Source of the DNA: Myxococcota bacterium
GTDB lineage: Bacteria; Myxococcota_A; Polyangia; Polyangiales; Houyiibacteriaceae
Reading direction: 5' to 3'
Length of the DNA stretch: 50,545 bases
Assembly: GCA_028284955.1 (NCBI GenBank)
Contig: JANQQS010000119.1
Span: 1 to 50,545, forward strand
How positions within the stretch are numbered: position 1 is the first letter of the stretch; every line of letters begins with the position of its first letter. Below the pieces are notes generated by a model that worked only from the letters and a program-made list of their open reading frames with translations, made no database searches and was not told the origin of the DNA. The position numbers and the translations under genes were made by a program. Shown in pieces: positions 1-8,594 of the stretch.

Positions 1-8
1 AGGGTCTC

Positions 9-1388
9 CTAACTAACCCCCGATTCGGTTTGTGGGATGGGTAAGAGTTTGAACCCGAACACCTTAGCTTTTCTCTCGAGATTACGAATCACGCGCTGAG
101 TGTAACGCTGTTCGTATGCATCGATACCGGGGTCGACGTAGGAATGGCCACGAGAGAGCAAGGCATAGATGGTTCGGGCGAGTTTGTGAGCGGTAGCGGT
201 GATGGCCTTGGGCGCGCCGAGTCGGGCCCGCATGCGTCTGTAGTAAGCGCCGAGAGCGGAATGACTTCGAGCTAGCGCCTGAGCGGCGCGTCGCAAAGCG
301 GCGGCAGCGCGATTGGGAGTGGGTTGAGTCCGACTGGACATGACTTTTCCTCCTGTGATGCGGTTTCGTGGACAGAGCGCGAGCCAAGCACAAAAGGCTT
401 TTGAGTTTTGCCATCGCGTCATATCGGTTCCGATTTCAGCGAGGAGGTGCTGAGCGGTGATGGAGTCGATACCCTCGATGGACGTGAGATCGACCCCCGT
501 CATGCGGAAGAGTTCATGGCGGAGAGCGGGTTGTTTGGATGGCTTTTTTTGTCTCGGGGGAGGAGGCTGTTGTCCGTCGCTTTGGTCAGGAAACTTCTGG
601 ACGCATGCTTCAATCTTGGCGTCGCAGGCTTGGATTTGTTCCCGGAGTGTGTCGTAGAGCATCAGTTCCTGGGCCAAGACAAACACATGCTCTTCACGAA
701 AGTCACCTTGGAGAGCGGCGGCGACTTTGTCGGATGAGCTCTGAATCCTCGGGTCTTTGAGCTGAGCGAGCGCCTTTGGGTCCCGTTCGCCTGCGACGAT
801 GGCGCGAAGGATGCGCAACCCAGTCACCCCCGAGATGTCGCGGATGACTTTGTGCAGGTGAATGTTCATCTGTATGCAGGCTTTCTGCATTCTCTGCACA
901 TGCCGAGTGGATTGCTCGACGAGAGTGGACCGTTGGCGGACATAGCTTCGCAAGACACAAGTGGCATCGTCGGGCCGAAAGGATGAGGAGAGCAGGCCGT
1001 AGCTATGAAGGCGCTGGATCCACTGGCAATCTTGGACGTCGGTTTTTCGACCGGGGACGTTTTTGAGGTGCCGAGGATTGACGAGCCAGACCTGAAACCC
1101 TCGTGTCTCTAAGACTTGAAAGACGGGCACCCAATAGACTCCGGTGGCTTCCATGGCGACGGTTGTGATGCCACATTCCTTCATCCAGTTGGCCATGCGA
1201 TAGAGGTCGGCTGTAAAGCAAGCGAAGGATTGGACCGGAGCGTCGCACCGGTCGGCAGGGACAGCGACGAAATGGCGCTCGGAGCCGAGGTCGATTCCCG
1301 CGGCATGGGGATGGACGAGGTCCAAAGGGTCCGGCCGAGATGGGTTTCTGTTTTGTTTGGTGTGTTTGTTCCGTCGACGCTTGGGCAT
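9..1388 (-). CDS. IS110-family transposase (DEDD recombinase)
   Basis: This is the recombinase that moves the IS110 element. The N-terminal RuvC-like DEDD domain shows the acidic residues D33 (AGIDLGS), E80 (AMEATGVYW) and D117/D120 (KTDVQD). The C-terminal Transposase_20 domain begins near SIEGIDSITAQHL and includes a GGKVMSSRT segment, where the family's catalytic serine is expected. The protein is 459 residues from the ATG at 1388, a normal to slightly long size. That start is preferred over the longer frame from 1460 because AAAGGAG lies five bases upstream and the extra 24 residues look non-coding. The frame is intact, so the element may be active. In this family the target is chosen by an RNA encoded in the non-coding end. 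Confidence 0.93.
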   Translation of the reverse strand: MPKRRRNKHTKQNRNPSRPDPLDLVHPHAAGIDLGSERHFVAVPADRCDAPVQSFACFTADLYRMANWMKECGITTVAMEATGVYWVPVFQVLETRGFQVWLVNPRHLKNVPGRKTDVQDCQWIQRLHSYGLLSSSFRPDDATCVLRSYVRQRSTLVEQSTRHVQRMQKACIQMNIHLHKVIRDISGVTGLRILRAIVAGERDPKALAQLKDPRIQSSSDKVAAALQGDFREEHVFVLAQELMLYDTLREQIQACDAKIEACVQKFPDQSDGQQPPPPRQKKPSKQPALRHELFRMTGVDLTSIEGIDSITAQHLLAEIGTDMTRWQNSKAFCAWLALCPRNRITGGKVMSSRTQPTPNRAAAALRRAAQALARSHSALGAYYRRMRARLGAPKAITATAHKLARTIYALLSRGHSYVDPGIDAYEQRYTQRVIRNLERKAKVFGFKLLPIPQTESGVS

Positions 1389-1660
1389 GGGCACTCCTTT
1401 CGACGTGTCCGGGGCCCCAACGACGAAGTCAATCGATTCTCCTAAACGGGATCGCCGCACGCGACGTCACCAATGCCTTTGACCCGAATCGTTGGGAACC
1501 ATGCTGGCACCCGGGCAAGAAAGCACCAATGTTCAACCGGCCTTAGCTGCCCCGAAACCGTCCGAGCCAGTGTGCATCACGTTTCCGTGCCGCGCGACCT
1601 TGGGTTAGAGGCTTCCTTGGACGCGGTCGAGTGTCCGCGGCGCCTGCTGGCACCCAGACC
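1389..1660 (-). ncRNA. candidate bridge RNA region of the IS110 element
   Basis: This non-coding stretch lies upstream of the transposase, where IS110-subgroup elements encode the bridge RNA that pairs with donor and target DNA. The 11-mer TGCTGGCACCC occurs at 1645-1655, close to the proposed element end, and again at 1502-1512 inside the stretch. A donor-binding guide should resemble terminal donor sequence, so such an internal copy of near-terminal sequence is what one would expect. I did not fold the RNA, and the exact 5' and 3' ends are unknown. Confidence 0.35.
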
Positions 1661-1671
1661 CTCCTAACAAC

Positions 1672-4404
1672 TCAGCGCAGCATCATGCGGCACTGAGAAA
1701 CGTATTTTCCTTGCCCTCGAGCGACACAACTTCGGTAGGCGTCTCTCGCGCCATCGGTGTCTCGAAGACCCTGGCGTGCGGCGCCAAGCGTGATCCACGC
1801 CTTAGAGCTGGCCGGGTCTACGCTGACCGCACGAGATGCGAGCTCTTTGGCTTCCTGGTTGCGGCCGCGGTTGAGCATCAGAAAAGCGAGTTCGGTTAGC
1901 GCAACGCCTCCTTGCGGATTGAGCTCAAGGGCACTTCGGTATGCGGTCTCAGCTTTCTTACCACGAAGTCGCTTGGCCTTTTTGAGGGCAGCGTCATAGT
2001 TTTCGTTCTGAGGTCCGTCCTTGACGTTTGGGGTGCCCCCGGATTGTGCGAGTTGCTTCTCAGGAGCATCGGGCGCCACGTTCGAACCTTGCGTTGCGGT
2101 TGAGTCTGGTACGGGGGCATCCGGCTCAGTGGTGCCTGGCTCGTTCGGAGCTTGATTTTCCGCGGTTGCCTCGTCGGCCGTTGTCCCGGCCGGTTGTTCG
2201 GTTTCGTTCGGAGAATCTGAGGTCGCGTTCGCAGAGCCGAGGTTGTCGGTAGCTTGCGGCTCGGTCTCAGAAGGGCGCGATCCGTTTTCGTCCGGCGCCG
2301 TTTGCTCGGAACCTTGGTCCGTCGATCCCAACACTTCGGTAGGCATCTGCGCGTGACCGAGCTCAGCTGGCTGCGGCATGACAAACTTTTGGTATCCTAG
2401 AAATGCGAGGATCGCGGTCACACCCACTGCTGCCACGGCCACGGTAGTTCGTTTGAGCCACCGGTCGGAAGACGATTCAGGAACCTGTTCCGTGAGGTCC
2501 CCCCACTCTTCCTCTTCGTCTTCCTCTTCGGTTTGTTCGGGTGCTCGGAAGAAATCCTGAGCGACCGCAGCATGTTCGCCGCTCGATGTAAGCTCGCTGA
2601 TGTCGCTCTGCGCGGCGTTGTCCGGCTCACTTTCGTCTCGTGAGGTTTCGTCCGGAGAGGCTTCACCCGAAGCCGCGGAGGAATCAGGCTCGTCTTCCGA
2701 GTCAGTCGTCTGCACCGCGTCAGTAGCGTCAGTGGCTTGCGGTGGTTCGTCAGCCTCGGCGTGCGGTAGCGCTTCCGCTTGAGACTGGGCTGGCTCGACA
2801 GCTTCTGATTCGTCGAGGCGTTCAGGGTCCGCATAGTCGTTTCGGTCCCCTTCGTCCTGATGTTGCGCACCTTCACCGATGGGTTCCGGTTCGACCGCCG
2901 AACGCTCATCGATTGCTGGTTCCTCGTTTTCGACATCGTTCGTTTGCTCGCCCATTTCTGGGCTGGCTACCGTACCGGGCAGAGTGGTTCGAGAAAGACG
3001 GCTTTTTTTGCGTCTTCGCTTGCGTCCTTTCGATGAAGTTTGCTCCGGCCGCGCTACGGCGAACGGCTCCGCATCCGCCGGCTCGTTTTCAGGTCCGGAC
3101 TCAGGCTCAGTGCGTTCGCGTTGTTGCACTGGATCGACCGGCGTTTCAGATTGCGGTCGGACTGATGGCGGTCTGCTTTGCTCTGGTTCAATCGATTGAT
3201 CCGAGCCGGTGCGCGGTTCATCAGCCGGAGAAGAAAAAAGGCCAGGCTGCGTATGTCGTGCGGGGGCGAGGACGTCTGGCGAGCTTGACTCATTTGATGA
3301 AAGAGCAGCGTTCTCCGATTCGGAGGACGCGATGACCGGATTGGCTCCGACGACTACGGAGTGGTCGTCCAACTCGTGGCTTTCCGGAATCGGGCTTTCC
3401 GAGAAAACCGCTGGCGGCGCGCTTGAAGTAATGGGCCCAGGGTCGATGGATGTTCGGCCGCTGTCTACGATAAGCCCTTCAAAATAGAGCTTCGAAATCG
3501 CGGTGAGTGTCGCTAAGTCGTCGTCGGTGCTTGCATCGACGGCCTCCATCAAGGAGCGCTCCCCGTCGAAGAGCCGCAACACGTGATTGATCTCGTCTGG
3601 GATCTCTGCCAGCCGTTCGAGCAGTTCGCTGTCGTCGACTTCGAAAATATTCGCAAGCGGCGGAAGCTGTTCAAGGAGTCGACCCCATTCGTCCACTCTT
3701 CGCATACCTTCCATCAGCAAACCCTGCGTGGTCGCGGTGATCGTCGTGCTGTCGCATCGAACTGGGCGGAATTCCACGTCGAACGTGCCTTCGTTCCAGA
3801 CCAGGAAGCGGTACACTGCGGCGTCTCCCGAAAGCTTGCCGAGCTCGGCGTGAATCAGCCGACCGTCCTCGAAAAAGATGGCGCCCCTTCGACCATGCGA
3901 TGAGAGGTACATCACGCCAGACTTTCGGCTGATATCGATGGTCTGCAGCAAGTCGACCAGACCCATGTCGGTGAGCGAGCCGCTGAAACGAGTTTTCGTT
4001 TCCCCGCTTTTGCGTTCGATTCCTTCGCGCTGCTTTTTTTGGAGTTCTAGATTGACACGGGTGATGATTTCTTTGATGTAGATCGGTTTGGTCAGGTAGT
4101 CCTGCACTCCGAGTTCAAGACCTTTGACCTTGTTCTCGACCGATCCGTCGCTCGACAAGAACATGAACGGAATGTCGCGCCATTCCGTATTTTCTCGTAG
4201 CCGACGCACGAATTGAAACCCGTCTAGCTCGGGAAGCCGGGTGTCTGAAAGAATAAGGTCCGGCTTGCTCAGGTCGACCATCTCGAGCGCAGTATTCGCA
4301 TCGCCGCAGCTCGTGACGCTGTAGCCCGCCTTACGGAGGCTTACCTCCATCACGCGCAGGCTTCGCGGGTCGGGGTCTACCAGAAGAAGATTTTGCTTCG
4401 CCAC
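1672..4404 (-). CDS. receiver-DUF4388 (PATAN) protein with transmembrane segment and C-terminal TPR
   Basis: Residues 1-120 form a two-component receiver with phosphoacceptor D54 (LILSDTRLPELDG) and conserved K106 (YLTKP). Residues 140-315 are a DUF4388/PATAN domain (FSGSLTDMGLVDLLQ). Residues 320-650 are a long acidic E/S/P/D-rich linker with a basic patch at 460-471. A single membrane segment lies at 653-672. A second low-complexity stretch and TPR-like helices follow at about 840-905. The start is GTG. DUF4388 regulators are common in Myxococcota, but a membrane anchor that would place the TPR in the periplasm is unusual; an inside-out signalling or secretion role is possible but unproven. 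The IS110 element abuts the stop codon, so the native terminator has been displaced. Confidence 0.85.
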   Translation of the reverse strand: MAKQNLLLVDPDPRSLRVMEVSLRKAGYSVTSCGDANTALEMVDLSKPDLILSDTRLPELDGFQFVRRLRENTEWRDIPFMFLSSDGSVENKVKGLELGVQDYLTKPIYIKEIITRVNLELQKKQREGIERKSGETKTRFSGSLTDMGLVDLLQTIDISRKSGVMYLSSHGRRGAIFFEDGRLIHAELGKLSGDAAVYRFLVWNEGTFDVEFRPVRCDSTTITATTQGLLMEGMRRVDEWGRLLEQLPPLANIFEVDDSELLERLAEIPDEINHVLRLFDGERSLMEAVDASTDDDLATLTAISKLYFEGLIVDSGRTSIDPGPITSSAPPAVFSESPIPESHELDDHSVVVGANPVIASSESENAALSSNESSSPDVLAPARHTQPGLFSSPADEPRTGSDQSIEPEQSRPPSVRPQSETPVDPVQQRERTEPESGPENEPADAEPFAVARPEQTSSKGRKRRRKKSRLSRTTLPGTVASPEMGEQTNDVENEEPAIDERSAVEPEPIGEGAQHQDEGDRNDYADPERLDESEAVEPAQSQAEALPHAEADEPPQATDATDAVQTTDSEDEPDSSAASGEASPDETSRDESEPDNAAQSDISELTSSGEHAAVAQDFFRAPEQTEEEDEEEEWGDLTEQVPESSSDRWLKRTTVAVAAVGVTAILAFLGYQKFVMPQPAELGHAQMPTEVLGSTDQGSEQTAPDENGSRPSETEPQATDNLGSANATSDSPNETEQPAGTTADEATAENQAPNEPGTTEPDAPVPDSTATQGSNVAPDAPEKQLAQSGGTPNVKDGPQNENYDAALKKAKRLRGKKAETAYRSALELNPQGGVALTELAFLMLNRGRNQEAKELASRAVSVDPASSKAWITLGAARQGLRDTDGARDAYRSCVARGQGKYVSQCRMMLR

Positions 4405-4506
4405 GAGTGCGTTCCGATTCGCGTTGCGTCGACCAATGGCACCAGGTCATTTTGGGGACGCGGGGGGCATGGTGTCAACCCTGCGATTTGTTGACTATTT
4501 TTCCGA

Positions 4507-6879
4507 CTATTGTCGGCCATCGTGACGACGACGGCTCGCGCCGCCGGGAATCAGTGTCAGGTGAGGAACGGGGGCATAGGCCGCGATAGCGCCATTTTCC
4601 TCTGCGGCGTACACCCAGCTGCGTTCGTCGACCCGAATGAGGTCTGGCACGAGATCTGAGGTTGGAACGTTGCCCAGCGGAGAGCCGTCTTGGGGCCGAA
4701 CGACGCGAACCGAGCCTCCCGGTACAAACAGTCCTCCTCCTCGCAAGACCGGCTCTAGTTTTCTCGGCACCTCATCTGCGATTGGGTCCCCGAATGTGTG
4801 CTGCCATCGCATATTCCCGTTTGAGAGGCCGATCGCCGATACCGGTCCACCCGGCGCGTTGATGACGAGAAGATCATCGACTAGCAGTCCGCATCCGCCT
4901 AGCCCGAGCCCCGGATCGGGGATGGTCCAAACTCGGGTTCCCGTGCTCGGATCGATACCGTGCAGCGACCCTCCTCGCGCGTCGGTCGTCCCGACGACAA
5001 CCGTGTCACCTCCGTTGATCGGTGGGCATGCGGGTATTTGATCGAGGGAGCATTCGAATCGTAACGCTCCGCGATAGAGATCGACGCCGACGACCGTGGT
5101 CGACGATTCGGGGCTGGGACATGTGGCCACTACCGTGTCGTGACTGCATACCGGGGCAAAAGGAAACCGGCCGGGGCCAGAAAAACACCAGAGGTCTTCC
5201 CCGGTCGCCAAGTCAACCGCCCGAATCATCTCATTTCCTGTGGTCCACAGAAGAACTCGGCCGGATCGGGAAAACTGGGGGGTGCCAGTGCCGCCGTATT
5301 CGTATTGCCATCGCAGTTCTCCGTTGCGGAGATCGATTGCGACCAGTTGATTGTTTCCGGCCCCGAGCACCGCAACCGGTGGTGTGGAGCCTCCGCCGGG
5401 GCACGAAAACGCGACTGGTGGCCCGCCCGCTCGGGGGGCGATACGGCATGACGCAAAAGGCTCTCCGTCGCCAACGTCGCAAAGATCGACGTCTCCCTCT
5501 GGAGTCAAGCGAAGCAAAACGGAACCGGCCATGAGCGCGGACCCGCCTCCGCTTTCTCGCGACCACAGCAAACGTCCGTCGTTTCGTGATAGCGCCAGGG
5601 TGCGCGCCGGGGTGGAGAGCACGAGGCGATCCCCGCATAGAAACGTTGCGCTCGCGTCCAGTCCATCGATGTCGAGGCACCATCGTTGCTGAAAACGCAA
5701 CGCACGAGGAGTCGTGACGGCGTTTGTTGCTTCTTTCGTGCGTTCGGATTGATGCGGTGCACGAATGAAATCCGGGTCGTGATTGAGAAAGCTCGCCGCT
5801 GAGCGTTTTCGTTTTGCACGAATGGCTCGTCTCAGGTCCCGACATTCTTCCCGAAGAACCCGCACGCGCAGATTTCGCCCCTGGGCTCGATCAACGGAGA
5901 CGAGCGCCCGCAATAGCTCGGTTGCGGTGCGCAGTATGGGAAGAACTGCTTCTTCCAGCGTCAGTGCTGTTGCGGTGACGTATTCTGTGCCTCGACCGAG
6001 CGTGATGGTGGCTTCCTCGGTTCGGTCGACGCGCAATCCAATTTGAAAACTACCTAGGCGAAGCCGCACGTTGCTCGGGCGGTCATCTTGCCAGGCATCT
6101 ACCGCATGGCGGATGGCAGCCACCATGCGCTGAACCACCAACATAATGGGCCCCTTCGCAAGATGAATACGTCTGCCGCGAAGGAATGCCCAGAGTTCAC
6201 CCTCGAAAAGCAACGCGTGAACATCCGCGCGCACCGAGTGGGCGGGGATGTTCGCCGTGCCCGAGTGAATCGATGCTTCGTAGCCGAACGCCAAAGGAAT
6301 CATCTTTGAGGGTGCTTCAAACGATCCGCCGCGCTTGGCGACTGGTTCTTCGGTTTCATGAGCGGAGCAATCGCTGCGCTTCATGTCTTCGCGAGTGAGA
6401 TTGTTGTGTCTCAATTTGGGCAGTGCGCCCTGCGCCCGCTCCGCCATACGGGCGGCCGAATGTCGAAGGTGCGGGTCGGTTTGAAACCTTGCGTTGTCGA
6501 GAAGCGATTGGGCACAGGCGTTCAAGAGTGGTGCGAGTGCGGTGCGTCGGTTCAGTTGGTGTACCGCGGGGGTGCTCGAGGTCGTGTATACGCTCACCCA
6601 AACTTCGTCACCTCGGCGAATCAGCGCAAATTCAAGAGGGGTCGCCCCGAGGGGCAACAAGATTTTCTTTCGCAGCCGGCGGGCCAAAGAGATCACCCCG
6701 GCGCAAAGATCCATCAGCGGCGGTAGATCGACATCGTCAAGATCGGCCACCAGCAACCGTCTGAGCGACACGCTCGGCATCGGTTGCGGACAGGGTAGCG
6801 ACGCAATATTTGGTCCTTGGGCCGACGAGCTGTTGGAGGGCGTGGCAGACGGGCGGTTGGTGTGTAGTTCCATTCTCAC
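4507..6879 (-). CDS. PQQ-like beta-propeller protein with novel N-terminal region
   Basis: This is a 790-residue protein without a signal peptide or membrane segment. About residues 400-780 carry successive beta-propeller blades of the PQQ/BamB type, seen as repeated units such as AVDLATGEDLWCFSG, GIDPSTGTRVWTI and GLSNGNMRWQHTF. The first 390 residues do not match a family I can name; they appear to contain two related halves, LLPLGATPLEFALIRRGDE and MIPLAFGYEASIHSG. The start is GTG at 6879; an ATG two codons later is equally plausible. It lies about 100 bases upstream of the receiver-DUF4388 gene on the same strand, so they may be co-transcribed. The propeller probably binds a protein or ligand rather than acting as a quinoprotein dehydrogenase, because a periplasmic signal is lacking. 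The function is unknown. Confidence 0.8.
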   Translation of the reverse strand: MRMELHTNRPSATPSNSSSAQGPNIASLPCPQPMPSVSLRRLLVADLDDVDLPPLMDLCAGVISLARRLRKKILLPLGATPLEFALIRRGDEVWVSVYTTSSTPAVHQLNRRTALAPLLNACAQSLLDNARFQTDPHLRHSAARMAERAQGALPKLRHNNLTREDMKRSDCSAHETEEPVAKRGGSFEAPSKMIPLAFGYEASIHSGTANIPAHSVRADVHALLFEGELWAFLRGRRIHLAKGPIMLVVQRMVAAIRHAVDAWQDDRPSNVRLRLGSFQIGLRVDRTEEATITLGRGTEYVTATALTLEEAVLPILRTATELLRALVSVDRAQGRNLRVRVLREECRDLRRAIRAKRKRSAASFLNHDPDFIRAPHQSERTKEATNAVTTPRALRFQQRWCLDIDGLDASATFLCGDRLVLSTPARTLALSRNDGRLLWSRESGGGSALMAGSVLLRLTPEGDVDLCDVGDGEPFASCRIAPRAGGPPVAFSCPGGGSTPPVAVLGAGNNQLVAIDLRNGELRWQYEYGGTGTPQFSRSGRVLLWTTGNEMIRAVDLATGEDLWCFSGPGRFPFAPVCSHDTVVATCPSPESSTTVVGVDLYRGALRFECSLDQIPACPPINGGDTVVVGTTDARGGSLHGIDPSTGTRVWTIPDPGLGLGGCGLLVDDLLVINAPGGPVSAIGLSNGNMRWQHTFGDPIADEVPRKLEPVLRGGGLFVPGGSVRVVRPQDGSPLGNVPTSDLVPDLIRVDERSWVYAAEENGAIAAYAPVPHLTLIPGGASRRRHDGRQ

Positions 6880-6999
6880 CGTGGTGCATCGAGATGGTGT
6901 GGGGTCGTGAGACGAAGTGTTCGAACCGTAGAGAAATGGTAGAAAAGCCGGTCGGCTTGATCCAAATATTCGTTGCGGGTTTGCGCATCAGCCGGAGAA

Positions 7000-7422
7000 A
7001 TGAGCCACTTGGAGCGCGTGGAACAGCTTGTCGCGGTTTCGGCCGTCATTTTTCGGTCCGGATCAATATTGGCGATGCGTCGATCGGCGGTTCGGGATGC
7101 AGGTGCAGGGCTATGGGAGGTTGTCTCTGGCCGAGTTCATGTCCAAGAGTGTCCCTTTCAGGCCGTGAAGCGCGAGGTTCAAGAAGAAACGGGTTTGCAT
7201 GTCCAGTTCGAAGAACGTCCCGTGGATGTGTACGCAGCATTTCGTGGCGCGGCTCCGATGGTCGTGATCGTGTATCGAGCAGACTACATATCGGGATGCG
7301 TCTCCATCTCGTCCGAGCACGACCGCTACGACTGGCTCACCCCGAAAGAGTTTGCGGCTCGAACATCACTCGCACGACTTGCGGAGGCGGTACGTCGAGC
7401 GGCTGCCGCGACCACGAGTTGA
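7000..7422 (+). CDS. Nudix hydrolase
   Basis: The protein hydrolyses a nucleoside-diphosphate-linked substrate, which cannot be named from sequence. A full Nudix box is visible: G, five residues, E, seven residues, then REVQEETGL. It supplies the Mg-binding glutamates. The protein is 140 residues, typical for a stand-alone Nudix enzyme. The ATG at 7000 follows GGAG very closely (two-base spacing); a TTG at 6973 is an alternative. It is divergent from the PQQ-propeller gene, and the roughly 120 bases between them must hold both promoters. Its 3' end overlaps the convergent glycosyltransferase gene by 97 bases. Confidence 0.9.
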   Translation: MSHLERVEQLVAVSAVIFRSGSILAMRRSAVRDAGAGLWEVVSGRVHVQECPFQAVKREVQEETGLHVQFEERPVDVYAAFRGAAPMVVIVYRADYISGCVSISSEHDRYDWLTPKEFAARTSLARLAEAVRRAAAATTS

Positions 7423-8594
7423 AAACGTCGGTAGAACAGACCAGGCTCGTGTTCGCGAGCGACATACGTTCGCCCTGCGGCTCCTATCTCTTGCGCACGA
7501 TCCGGTTGGTAAAATAGCTCAGCGACAGCACTGGCCAGCGTCCGAAGGTCGTGGTCGAACACGACCTTTGCCGCATGTGCCATAGAGAGTTCCGAAGTTG
7601 CATGCTTCGTGACCACGATGGGCACTCCCCGCGACATCGCGTCGAGCATTTTTATTGGTACCCCACCGGGCGCTCGCCGGGGGACCATTGCGACATCGGT
7701 GGCGGCGTGGATCGAGCGCCGATCGGATTCATTCGATAGACCGGTGATGCGCGTGAGATGCGTAATTCGGCGGGCTTCGATCGCCTCGAGAAGTGGTTTT
7801 GGTGATGACGCGGTCGCGACGAGGAGCCGCGCATCGGGCGTTTCATTGGCGAGCACAACGAACGAATCGAGAACCTCGTCGAAGCCCTGGTAGCCGTCTA
7901 GATTGCCGGCATAGAGAAGCACCCGATGATGATCGTGGTAGCCAAATCGGGCCCGAGCCTCGATGCGTTCCGATGCGTGGATTGGGGGCGGAATGGTCCA
8001 AGGAATCGGCAGATATGCGATCGACGGCACTGCGCCGCGCGTGTTTTGCTGGAGTAGTTCGTGAAGTTTGCGGCAGAGAAGGGGCGATATGCCGGCGATC
8101 GTCGCGCCGGTACATGAAAGTCGATCGAGCAGCCTTCCTGCATCGGCCAACCATCGCGGCTGAGTCGAGACGTAGGTAGGAAGTTCCGTTTCGAAGAGCG
8201 TATGCGCGACGTACACGCGCGGCGAAATACCAGCCAACCGAGCAACGATAGCGGATTCGACGTTGTGCGCGACGCACAACGCATCGCGCCGCCGCATTAG
8301 AAGTCTTCGGCTTTGGACGACCATCGACACATCGAGTGCGACCTTTCCAAACGATGGCCCCGAGCGCAGAGAGCGGACTCGAGGGATGTCTGGAAGCCGG
8401 TGGACCGGATGAACTGCGGATATGGTTCGGTCGCCGTAGGCGTACGCGAGAAGTTCGGCGTGTGCTCCTCGATCGTGAAGCGTTCGAAGCATTTGATGAA
8501 TCAGCGCCTGCGTACCCTGAGGGCTCGGGTAGGGCATGCACGCGAGGTGGATAGTGGGCGGAGCGAGTGAACGATTCTCGCGGGCTGGGTTCAC
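7326..8594 (-). CDS. GT-B glycosyltransferase, group 1 (GT4-like)
   Basis: This is a 422-residue glycosyltransferase of the GT-B fold. The N-terminal acceptor domain starts with PTIHLACMPYPSPQGTQ and the C-terminal donor domain contains VLLYAGNLDGYQGFDEVL and MVPRRAPGGVPIKMLDAMSRGVPIV, the usual nucleotide-sugar binding part. The start is GTG and overlaps the stop of the upstream phosphatase gene by four bases (8591-8594), so the two are translationally coupled. It is the last gene of the flotillin operon. The likely role is transfer of a sugar to a lipid, glycan or protein at the inner face of the membrane; the acceptor cannot be told. Its end overlaps the Nudix gene in the opposite direction. 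Confidence 0.85.
   Translation of the reverse strand: MNPARENRSLAPPTIHLACMPYPSPQGTQALIHQMLRTLHDRGAHAELLAYAYGDRTISAVHPVHRLPDIPRVRSLRSGPSFGKVALDVSMVVQSRRLLMRRRDALCVAHNVESAIVARLAGISPRVYVAHTLFETELPTYVSTQPRWLADAGRLLDRLSCTGATIAGISPLLCRKLHELLQQNTRGAVPSIAYLPIPWTIPPPIHASERIEARARFGYHDHHRVLLYAGNLDGYQGFDEVLDSFVVLANETPDARLLVATASSPKPLLEAIEARRITHLTRITGLSNESDRRSIHAATDVAMVPRRAPGGVPIKMLDAMSRGVPIVVTKHATSELSMAHAAKVVFDHDLRTLASAVAELFYQPDRAQEIGAAGRTYVAREHEPGLFYRRFQLVVAAAARRTASASRASDVRAANSFGVSQS

Larger units (their letters stand above)
6..1668 (-). mobile_element. IS110-family insertion sequence, proposed ends
   Basis: The element holds one DEDD-type transposase gene and about 280 bases of non-coding DNA upstream of it. 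The octamer CTCCTAAC occurs at 6-13, overlapping the transposase stop codon, and again at 1661-1668, three bases after the stop of the neighbouring regulator gene. IS110 elements lack classical terminal inverted repeats and usually carry a short shared core at both junctions, so I propose these octamers as the core copies and an element of about 1.65 kb. No inverted repeats are seen at these points, which fits the family. The ends are inferred, and position 6 is so near the window edge that the far end could lie outside. Confidence 0.5.
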
